Shown piece after piece: positions 54,847 through 64,000 of a stretch of DNA of 64,000 bases. The stretch covers positions 62,001 through 126,000 of the forward strand of contig MCFE01000108.1 in assembly GCA_002104905.1 (NCBI GenBank). The letters are read 5' to 3'. A program made the translations under genes and the position numbers. The notes beneath the pieces are model-generated. The model saw only the letters and a program-made list of their open reading frames with translations. It was not told where the DNA came from and searched no databases. Position 1 is the stretch's first letter. Each line of letters begins with the position of its first letter. The stretch comes from Basidiobolus meristosporus CBS 931.73 (Eukaryota > Basidiobolomycota > Basidiobolomycetes > Basidiobolales > Basidiobolaceae).

Positions 54847-55610
54847 TTACTGATTATCTCTGTTTTTGAGACACCAGTCTGATGTGTGTCCTTTCCTTTT
54901 GCAATAGTTGCAAAACAGGTTTCTGTTGCCTTTGCAGGGTCTTGGGTACCTCCTTTGTTGGTTATCATTGCTTATTAAAGCATTTTCTTCTTCCTTCTTA
55001 TGGGCGCTTGATTTTCTTAATTCTTTATCCAAGAGCCTTCCATATACATAATTTAAGGTCAAATCTTCAGTTCTGGACTCTAAAGCTGATACAAGGCCCT
55101 GAAACCTGTCTGTCAGACTGTTTATGATGGTAACTATCACTTCCTCATCAGTAGTTGGTATGCCCACAGATTTCATTTCATCTACCAGCAGAGTAATTCT
55201 GCTAATTAGATTTTTCATTTCTTCTCCTGGCTGCATCTTTCTAGTAAATAATTTTTGTCTCAGATACATTTTCTTAGCAGCTGAGCATGACTGGTAGGTG
55301 TCTTCTAATGCCTTGCAGCATTCTTTGCCTTTTTTGCTTTTGAGCATTGAATTAGCAATTTGTCTTCAACATTAAGGTAAATGCAGTTAAAGGCACTTTG
55401 TTCTTTCTTCCAGTACTTCAAGGCTTCCTCTCCCACGTTTTTAGGAGGGCATTCTTCTCCCATGAAAATATCCCAAAGGCCTCTTTCTTGTAGCAGCATC
55501 TTCATCTTCACCCTCCGCACCTGGTAGTTAGATCCATCCAACTTTTCAGCAGAGGGAAAAATTCCAGTAATAGCAGTAGTAGACATTGCAGAGAGTGACA
55601 GCTCAGAGCT
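54847..55610 (-). pseudogene. Copia gag
   Basis: It starts with ATG immediately after the 5' LTR (near 55610, MSSELSLSAMS) and contains LDGSNYQVR and WDIFMGEE, the usual gag N-terminus. A frameshift near 55330 leads into frame 54847-55347, with LEDTYQSCSAAKK, SLTDRFQGLV and an intact CCHC knuckle (CNYCKRKGHTSDWC). It ends NRDNQ at a TAA where the polyprotein would continue. Length is normal for copia gag. Confidence 0.88.
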
Positions 55611-55617
55611 CATAACC

Positions 55618-55965
55618 TGTTGTAAGAGTCTTGCAGATATTAGAAGTGACTGGGAGGATAAGTAGATTATGTGGTTTTCACTTAGTGATTTATTGAATGT
55701 AAAAGTAATACTTATACTTTTACATGGTCTTGGCATAACAAAGATGTAGAATAGATTAAGAAAGATCCCAAGAACATGTGTGCAAGGTTTGGGGCTTTTT
55801 GGACAACTCTGAGAATTTTCATGTTCTGGGTACCTGGTATTTTGGTGAAAATATTCTAAGTATATCCCATAAAGGAATTTGGTCAGTATTCCCTAGGATT
55901 TGAAGGTAATTATCTAAGTGACTAAGTTAGGGGAATATTTAGGTGGAAATACAAATTTTAACAAT
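55618..55965 (-). repeat. Copia 5' LTR
   Basis: Right LTR on the plus strand. The last bases are degraded (ACAAT in place of ACAACA). Confidence 0.85.
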
Positions 55966-57267
55966 GATCCAACTTAGAAATTCAAGCATCGGATCATAAG
56001 ATTTTTCCTACTAAAGCTGAGTGGGTTGTCCTACATCTTTTTCTTGTGGTACCAGTATCTTTATGGTTCAGCATTGTCAGTAAGTCATGCAAGTTCAAGT
56101 CTGTCTCTATGAACCAGTTCTTCTCAGATATTTGCTTGTTTGTCTACTGGTTGGTAAGTTGCAAATAGACATTCTCTAATGATCTTTAATGGTCCTGTCC
56201 ACTGTGGCTCAAACTTCTTCCAAGTGTTATTTCTTAACATCACAAAGTTCCTAACTGTCAAAGCCTCTGGTGATGTAGTCTTTTAAAATCTCTACTGCAT
56301 TATTCTGCACTTTTAGAGACTTTGGTCTGTGCCTCTTGATGTTCTTATTCCAATTGTTGGCATCTACTAGGCTGACTGAATTCATCCTTCAAGTTGTCAG
56401 TGAGTTTTGGCTGTGTGAGAGCTCCTGGAATTCTTGGTTCACATCCATACACTAAGTAAAATGAGGGTTGTTGGGTAGTGTTGCGCACCCTGACTCTGCA
56501 GGCAAACAATGCTTGGTCAATATACTTGTCACCACTACTTACAGCTCCATTTGCATACTTGGTCAGCATTTTTCCAAATAATCCATTAAACCACTCAGTG
56601 ACTCCATTAGTTCTAAGGTGCTATGCCAAAATTTTCAGATGTTTGATCTGCTGCATTTCCAGGTAGGCTTCCAATGTTTTTGCCATAAAGTTTGCTCCTC
56701 TATCAGATATGATTCCCACAGGACATCCCAACTTCATCAGGATCTCCTGGTAGAGGAAACTTGCAACTTCTTGTTCACAAGCTACAGATACAGCTTTAGC
56801 AACTGGCCATTTGTGGCATGGTCAATTGCTACTAGGATCCAACAGTTGCATTTCCTGGTGGTTGGCAGTCTTCCAATAAAGTCAATTCCCCATCTCTCAA
56901 GTGGTCTTACAGGCTGCAAGGGAATGAGTTTGGCAATTTTCTGTGGTTGGCCTTGATTGACTTGGCAACCTGGGCATGTTTTCCCTAGCTTCTCAATATC
57001 TTATTTCATTCTGGACCACTGTGCTCTAGCTTTTACAAGGCTATAAGTTCCTTCAGCTCCAAGGTGCCAATATTCATTGTGTAGCTTGTGTACTAAGTCC
57101 AGAAAAGCAATATAAGGGCAATAGGCAATAAGGCTTCCATCAAGAATTTGGTAGAGTGTTTCATCCAGTACTGCATATTTGCTAGCGTCATCCCAGACAA
57201 TCTTCTTAATATCTTCATCCACCTCATTAGCAATGGCTTGGACTACCAAGTACTTTGGTAATAGGCT
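55966..57267 (-). pseudogene. Second Ty3/gypsy relic (integrase)
   Basis: Frame 57001-57279 contains an H-x-H-type zinc-binding piece (KLHNEYWHLGAEGTY) just before the integrase. RWGIDFIGRLP near 56900 and ILVAIDHAT follow (first catalytic Asp region). The frame 56345-56569 has QALFACRVRVRN and YLVYGCEPRIP, the end of the core. These match Ty3/gypsy integrase order but differ in wording from the chromovirus at 19690-31688, so this is another lineage. RT and LTRs are absent; 55966-56340 shows nothing I can assign. Confidence 0.78.
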
Positions 57268-59449
57268 GGCACAATCCATGGTTGCAAAGAATGATTGGGT
57301 GCAATATTGTAGCTACCAGTAGGCAGGATTGCTCTTGGACAATTTTGCACTATATGGCACAATCTTGCACACTATGGCACCATCTGACACAATGAGGTTG
57401 GCACAGATGATCTTGCCAACTTGTAATGTTTGCATCACATACGCAATTGGATACCACTATTGCAGTAGGTAAAGTCTGGTATTTGGATATGTTTCTTTAA
57501 TGTAAGTGGAGATAAATGTGTTTCACACTATAAACTATGCTGATACTTACCATTTTGGATATTATCACCGCAATTGGACAGTACATCAATGGTTGATTGG
57601 TCCTAAAGTATCCTGAAGCTGTTAGCCCCTAATTGGCTCATTGACCAATAAAAAAGCTACCTGATTTGCCCTCAAATATCCCACCCTGCCCATTGAGCAA
57701 GTAGATCCCTGATCTTAGTGATTGGACAAGGTATTATAGCAAGCATGCAACCAATTGTGTAGGTGCAAATCAGAGCAAATAGCTGCGCTGGTGCTACAGA
57801 TGATATATATATATGCAGGGTGTATATTATAAGGGCTCTGTCTCAAATGTGAGATGACCTTGACATTACTTATATCAAAAATTTAGTGAATGCTGATTTT
57901 CAATGGCTCATTGGATTATCAAAAATATGCACTGTTTGGAACATGACAAATGGTAACAATTCAATGCAATTGCATCATCTTCTCCTAGGTTTTTTCTCAC
58001 AGGGATTACTACTGAAGCATTTGGTAGTGATTCACTTTGCACACCTGAACTACTTCCTTGTAGATTATCATCTTGGCTACTTGTGTACTTGTAGTCAGTA
58101 TTTTGCCTCCTAGTTGATACGTGCAATGCTGGAGCTTGGCCATGCTGAATTGCTCCAGATGATAAAACAGAATTAGCCTGTAGTGCAATGTGCTGATGCA
58201 TTCTTTTGCTTGCCCCAGGCTCTAGTGGTGGAGGCAGTTCATGTGGGTCATTGTTGGCCAGTTCATCAGAAGTAACTTGCTGGTGGTCAGGTGTAACAGT
58301 ATGTGCAGGCACAACTCAATGCATTTATATAGCCCTTGGTTGAGTTTGATGTGATGTTACATGATGATACAACTTGGCCCACTCCAATGGACTTGTGTCT
58401 AAATGAGCAGTTTAGCAAGTTCTGGAAGTTTTGCTCTGAAGCACATGCATTGATCTGATGCATACTGACTCAATGCAGGGGGCTCTTGTGAAGGGTGTTG
58501 GCATGGATTGGACTGATATGCACCAGCACACCAGCATTGCAGGTGATGGTAAGGAGTCCAGCAAGGCATGCTGGTGCAATCTAGATGTAGTTGCTTGCGG
58601 TCTGTATTCTTCCTCTTGAAGCTCACATTCTGATTCCTCAAGGTATTCACTTACCCGCAATCTGATACTTGGGAACTGTTACCTTGATGAGTCCTGTGTA
58701 TACTGCTCTTGGAAGCCACTTAGCTCTACTAATATATCATATAGTACATTAGTCATTTGAGGCAAAAACTCATTCAAAATCTCTTTGTTTCCCAAAGTTA
58801 AGGCACAAACAGACATGTCCCAGCCCATACTGTGCAAATTGTGCATGGAATTGGTTGCGCATGGCTTCCTCATCAAATCCCCTCTCACTAAGCTCATTCT
58901 AGGTTTCAATACCTGTCTTATTATATATCTTCTTACATACATATGCTGGCATCTTAATGTAGAACTCATGCCATAGCTTTCTACTCTGATTCTTCCATCT
59001 CTGCTGACTCTCTGAGGTATACAATTCTGCTAGATTAATGAGTAGTGTCCAAATATCTGTATTAAGGCTCATCATTGACACTTGGGCCATACTAAAATCT
59101 TTTGGCAACAACTTGAATGGATCCAACATTGACTTTTTTGGTCCAGACCATGCTTGTAAGCTGGGGGATGGGTTTTGTCTGGGTTGTACTAAATATGAGT
59201 TGAGACTTGGTATAAGGACCACAGTGATGGATTTGGATACTTATACAGTAGTATATTGTCATCAACCTGGTCTTACATGAAATATATATGAAAACAAATG
59301 GGATTGTTGAATTTTTCATATATTACGCATGATGCATCTTGGATTGCATTGACACAGATCAGATCACATCAATTACAGATTTCCTATTTGATTATAGACT
59401 TGTGAGTAAATCATCAATAAAATCACCAAGTCATTGTTTGAGGATGATT
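57268..59449 (-). pseudogene. Harbinger copy E, ORF2 half only
   Basis: In the orientation of C and D. The outer 40 bp of the left end are missing. ORF2 is at 57886-59319: N-terminus 58899-59222 (DIWTLL, RWKN, LWHEF), then 58412-58660 (YLEESECELQEEEY) and 57908-58312 (C-terminal Ser/Thr-rich part). Stops and frame changes separate the pieces, and CpG is almost absent. The sequence ends at 59449 in the region between the two genes, at GATGATTTAG, where copies C and D continue with CAACATAATGATGGGAT. The transposase half is missing. Confidence 0.82.
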
Positions 59450-60870
59450 TAGTTTTAGAACTTTATCCCCGCCCCGGTAGCAATACAGAAAGCGCGTACT
59501 GGCTTCGGTGGAAAAGAAGCGCTCACCACAATACTGAATGTTCCCCACCACGTTTGTACCCAATGCAGGATAGAGCCGCTTGGTTATTGAGGTGATTAAA
59601 TATGGGCATGTTATACTGCTTTTCCAACCATGAATATCAATGGTCAATCTGTGTAGACATTTATAGGCTAGCTAATACGATTAAGAGCGAAGACAATGAG
59701 TAAATGTTACACATAGAGCTGGTATGCAACCCGATCATTCAGACAGCCGGATTTCAAACCTGGGCCAAGATTTCATGAGATAAACATCGAACTAACGATC
59801 CTATTCTTGGCACACAGTGTAAATTCAGGGGGATTCGAAACTGGTCAACACAATAACGAATGGTTTGCATAAAATCTTAGGGCCATCATCGACTTATTCC
59901 CACCGCAGATAGGGTAATTCCCTGCCGGAAGATGATAAGCTTTCATCTCCACCGAAGCGTATCACCCTTTCGGTTACATCAACCAGTGGCAAATAGTGGT
60001 ATGCGTACCACAGGTGAGTCAAACTTGATCAATTGAATCCTTCGAGAATGGGCCCATCGAAGGTTGCAACGCCGGTGTTTGCAAACCAGAGGATGGCAGA
60101 CAGCTCTCGGAGATTTGGGTTCACCACAGCCTGAAAGCAAGGTATGTAGAGTTTCATTTGGTCATCTATTTTCCGTAGTCATTTGATGAATACAGAAGAT
60201 CTACTATTCTAAGCCTGCTCCTACAAACTAACTGATAGCAGCATATCCTGCTAAAAATAGAACAGCGTTGTGTGACAAGAGGTCAATCCACGGTGGCACA
60301 TACGAGATGAAGTTTGCGGAATGCATTGGGCGATGTGTCTGTGGTGGGAGGATGTGGAAATGATAGAGATGTCAACATCCACTGCTATCCAAAGCCCATC
60401 GCTTCAAATCGATCATAGTGCAGCCGTGTAAATTGGTTTGGAAATTCCCAACCTTGTGGGAGCTTGTACAATCTCCCCTGATTGCTAGCTCCATGAGGCA
60501 ATGTATCATCTGGGGATCCCACCACTCCAGTTATGTTTCCTTCGACAATGGAGTTCTCGGATCGCTACGAGTCCTGAGAGCTTTCTTCGGTTGAATACTT
60601 TCCAATATGGAGAGTGCAGCATGGGCAGTTGAGGATTTGGAAATGTTGGGTTGATCATTAGAGAGAGTTCATCTCCTGAATTCTCCGCCTATAGAGAGTG
60701 ATTCTAGCTGGTTGGACTAAGAAGCCCCCATTCAGCCACGCTCCATCATGCAACCCTCATCCAGAAGGGGGAACACTCATCAAATCCCGCTGTTGATTTT
60801 CTTGTTAGACGAAGGTAGGAAAGTCAAATGAAGTCTATGGTTGCCCACGAGAAATCGGAATTCTGTGCAC

Positions 60871-61089
60871 CTACATCGTGGGGCTTGGCAAGCTAGAAAA
60901 TGCAGGTAAAAACTTTGTCGCAATGATCAGCTTGGGCTCCGGTTCCTCTCGCAGCCATTGGGTCCGATTCATATCCAGGACGTATACCATAGAAGGAACT
61001 TGCCAACGGGGTAGAACGTGGTGCCAAGGCTGCATTAGGGATCTAGGTGGATATAGGACAGCAGTAATGATTTCAGTTTGCTCTGTCAT
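60871..61089 (-). other. Unrecognised open frame
   Basis: Seventy-two codons with a proline/aromatic-rich composition (LYPPRSL, PWHHVLPRW, DMNRTQWL). It looks more protein-like than its neighbours, but upstream and downstream frames are closed. It could be a single exon. No domain recognised. Confidence 0.2.
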
Positions 61090-63563
61090 GTAGACCGGCT
61101 CGGATCAATCTATCTAGGAGATTTGGATCTGAAATAACTCCAATGCACTGCCAAACATGGGTGGAGTTGTTAGTATCAGGTTGTCCCTATAAGGCGTTTA
61201 TTTTCAATTCGGGAAAGCGCTGGTCCTGCATTTCGCCGGTGCCAGAAGCAACCAAACGACCTCCATATCTACCTTATCCATCGCCTTATCACGGATGAAC
61301 TTTCGAAACGCCATTCTCCCCAGGTTGCATACTATGATACAGCTAGTACACACTCTCAACCCAACCATATGGTGCAAAAAGCGCCCCTACACCAAACCCC
61401 AATACGACGGAACAAAAGCAACCGGAGAGACACCGTGCAGGTCGACCACACTATCGATGCGTCTCAAAGTTATTATATAGACAGGCTACAGGCTATTAGA
61501 ATGTGGTCACTCGAGCAACCATCATGATTGGGCAAGCCATTATGACCTGATCTTCCCAATTACGCCACGAAGTGGATCTCAACTTTGCATTCAATTTCCA
61601 GTCAATCATCATATCAGGGAGGTGTGTTACATACAATGCTCAGTAACCATCAATGAACATGAAAAGCAACATCCAGGGGATGAGGCACTGTGCGGCCCAC
61701 CCTACTCAATCCGCCCTTTGCTCTTCGATTTACTCTGCCAAGCTCCCAAATGCAAGAAGGTACTGAGGGCAAACTCCCTGGGCTGGATCGAGCATATACA
61801 CCACCATGATCATTTGCCCAGACGCTACACTAGAACTGATGCTACATGTGCGCCAATATCACCACTCAGATAAGATAGCCTCTGTACTCATACAGCCTCA
61901 TTGTGACGATAGATTGAGGCAACATCAACATCAATGCAGAAGACAGTCACCTCACGTGCCAACTGGAAAAACGGCCATGGATGGCGTGTATTGCATAGGA
62001 GTTTACGAGACCAAACTCAACGATACCGTTCAGGGCGCTAGCCAGTTTCCGCGTAGACCCAATTGAGCCCTATGATCCATGCAGGTAGAGACCAAAGTGT
62101 TTTCTCCTGGCCTGAACGCGCAGCCAGGGATTTGGTCTGAGACATAGCTTGGGCAGGAAAACCATTGCGCAAGGGGATGCTGTTTGTCCTGACGAGGTTT
62201 CTGGTTGGAAATTGAGGCGACCGCGGGCAATAGGTTTCGGAGCCATCGCAAGCATACGTGTGCCGAGAATGCAGCCAAACCTCCCATATTGTTCGAGAAT
62301 GCACCAAGTGAAACATAACCCTAACCCTATATGGGATTGATGGGTAGATTGGTGTCATGCCAATTAACTAAACGCACACATCCGGTCTATTTAGGGATCA
62401 AACGTAGCAAATGAGTGCTAGTCTCGAAGCTTGATTCAATCAAACCCCCGATTGACCAATTCCTCCCAAGAATCAACCCATCATCTAACCGTCAAACAGC
62501 GACTAATGAAGTCGCATCCACTTCATGTGGAATCATATGAAATTGAGGGACGTAAGGGAACTTAGAGAGTCTGGGTCCTTCTGAAAATGGGAAGCCATGG
62601 CTGCACAGGGGGTTTTCGACCTTCCAGAGGCTGATCATCTCCAACCGATCTGCACCAGAGGATTTGTAGCTTGTTTGGGACTGGTGAGTTGGGCATAGAA
62701 TGGCATATGAACGGAACATCTTCGCCCTTCAACTGGGTCGGTGCAAAGCTAATGATAGCGAACCTGGAATCTACGCGGCCGTTGCTTCCCGATGTCTAAC
62801 TTGGCTTCCTTGTTGAACCTTCGAAAAGCTGAGGCTTTCATGGGTTCAACAAAAGATAAGCAGGCCCAAGTGGCACCGGAACGCAGAAAACGTCGGGCTA
62901 ATGGGACAGCAGAGGATGCAAAGTAAGGCTAGGAATAGCAGTGGCATTGGCAAACCGATCAGCACTACTAAACCGCAGATTCCTTGCAAGCGCCTTCGAC
63001 GGAGATCAACTGGCTGACGTATGAACGGACGATCACGCTAGCCGAAGCTCACGTCAATGACGAATGTCACTTGCATCAGCGCTTACCAGCCCCATGATTG
63101 GCCGACGCCTTGGAAAGAATAGCAACCTGTCCCCAACTACGTTGCGCTAGTCCCACTTCTAAAGCGAAGATGGGCGAATGGGTACGTCGGAATGACATCG
63201 TGAAGTCCCCTGGCTGTTTATCTGAACGAAAAGAATTCCCAAGAAACTCCAATGGATCTCACGATCCGAATAAATCTATTTATGAGGGATTGGGCAACAT
63301 ACGTAAGCCAGGCAAATATCCTTGGCATCACCACACATAATGACCTACATTGACGAATTCCGATCATTTCAGTGGAATCCGCTCCAAATGCCCATCTGCC
63401 TGGTGGATGACTGCAAATCGCAGTTACTCCCTCCCCATCGGACCAATAAGGGAGCAGCTGCAACAATCACTTCCTAGTCATGTTGTTCGGTTTGCTCGTT
63501 AGGCATAATGGAGCCAACAAGCCATTATCAATGCGCACCAGGCTTGGGTGGTTCAATAGGAAG

Positions 63564-63962
63564 CTACAGGCTTGACGTCCGAAACCAACCACTGGTAGCT
63601 GGGCAGACGGTCTCAGAAAACCCACTAGCAGCTTCGACAATCAGTAACTCGTCTCTGCTCAATACCTTGCCGAGGGTCCCATTGGTTTCCTTAGCCGTGA
63701 TCCACCTACCCCTAGAATTGACATATGCTAAAAAGGCCATAGTGAGGTAAGCAACCCGATCATACCCCATTAGGCTGGACTCTTTGTTACCTATTCCTTT
63801 AGAGAGCATTTGGTTCACCGATTTGGGGAACGTGTAACCAGAAGACGGAGCCTCACAGGCCACTGAAAATAGGCAGCAACGGATGGATTCAATGGAAATA
63901 ATGCAACCAATTTGGATTCCTGCTTCTGTACCGGGTTGAGCATTTGTTGAGGTTAGATACAT
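63564..63962 (-). other. Longest open frame of the GC-richer region (132 codons)
   Basis: Contains YDRVAYLTMAFLAYVN and GTLGKVLSRDELLI. The length could arise by chance at this composition. No family recognised and no introns or start context support it. Listed only because it is the longest in this stretch. Confidence 0.2.
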
Positions 63963-64000
63963 GGCGCTTACAGGCTGGTGGGTTGTGCGGCTCCAAGCCC

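Larger units (their letters stand above)
51518..55965 (-). mobile_element. Ty1/copia element with both LTRs (about 4.45 kb)
   Basis: LTRs at 51518-51866 and 55618-55965 (about 349 bp each, TGTTGTAAGAG ... ACAACA) are about 88 per cent identical by hand count, so the insertion is not recent. A purine tract (GAGTGGGAG on the minus strand) directly precedes the 3' LTR, as is usual for copia. Five-base flanks GATAC and GATCC form a near duplication. Gene order gag, protease, integrase, RT, RNase H is typical of copia. All genes are broken, and part of the integrase core is deleted. Confidence 0.9.
59450..64000. other. GC- and CpG-richer unique region, no recognisable gene
   Basis: Base composition shifts sharply at 59450, starting TTTTAGAACTTTATCCCCGCCCC. 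No repeat from the first 59 kb recurs. Many short open frames exist but none shows a known motif. It could be decayed host sequence, part of an unrecognised gene with introns, or a different contig joined here. Telomere-like CCCTAACCCTA occurs once, near 62320, and is too short to mean anything alone. Confidence 0.6.

Noticed and set aside
59735-59770. tRNA T-arm-like GGATTTCAAACC
   Set aside because: No matching acceptor stem, D-arm or anticodon stem could be placed around it. No other tRNA candidate was found in the window.
62314-62335. CCCTAACCCTA telomere-like word
   Set aside because: Fewer than two full units in otherwise ordinary sequence; expected by chance at this scale and not at the window edge.
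59725-63765. GCAACCCGATCAT present at about 59728 and 63749
   Set aside because: A single 13-base match in 4.5 kb without extension on either side; likely chance.

Overview
The window is almost entirely a transposable-element graveyard, most likely from a filamentous fungus. That call rests on the element mix: PIF/Harbinger elements with an intron-less DDE_Tnp_4-type transposase, Plavaka/CACTA-like elements with a Tnp2-type transposase, a Ty3/gypsy chromovirus, Ty1/copia elements and many solo LTRs. No host gene, rRNA, tRNA or CRISPR array could be recognised. Every recognisable element gene carries stops, frameshifts, deletions or nested insertions, so coding entries are listed as pseudogenes. 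Family labels L1-L3 (solo LTRs) and N1-N4 (non-autonomous elements) are names used only in this annotation.

Layout. 1-761: Plavaka ORF1 fragment. 762-4159: Harbinger copy A1. 4160-7013: L1 fragment, then degraded Harbinger A2 split by an L1 and an L2 solo LTR. 7014-8255: copia relic. 8256-11640: Plavaka relics with a nested L3 LTR and a long-TIR deletion derivative (N4). 11615-14700: LTR pieces, a Harbinger fragment, a Plavaka relic. 14700-18752: copia relic hosting two small Harbinger-ended elements (N3, N2). 18754-19690: Plavaka relic. 19690-31688: one gypsy chromovirus on the minus strand, opened three times: L1 solo LTR (19756-20832), Harbinger B (20920-24348, inside the chromodomain) and Harbinger D (27976-31389, inside the 5' LTR). 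31689-34630: fragments and a Plavaka transposase relic. 34640-40110: old Harbinger G interrupted exactly by younger Harbinger C, itself carrying an L1 solo LTR. 40110-45360: copia, gypsy-LTR, MITE and L3 pieces and unassigned DNA. 45363-49772: the most complete Plavaka-like element, with divergent ORF1 and transposase. 49773-51517: copia relic. 51518-55965: copia element with both LTRs. 55966-57267: second gypsy relic. 57268-59449: Harbinger E.

At 59449/59450 the character changes abruptly. Harbinger E stops mid-element, and the last 4.5 kb are GC- and CpG-richer, share no repeat seen elsewhere in the window and have no recognisable gene.

The elements form a relative chronology. Harbinger B and C keep many CpG sites and inserted into older elements; A1, D and E have lost them to TpG/CpA. 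This fits deamination of methylated cytosine, and some CAG-to-TAG stops in Plavaka ORF1 fit a similar process. The best candidates for undescribed biology are the uncharacterised second gene of the Harbinger family with its variable CpG-rich minisatellite, the repeat-containing ORF1 of the Plavaka element, and the small N1, N2 and N3 families. I found no new defence or metabolic system.
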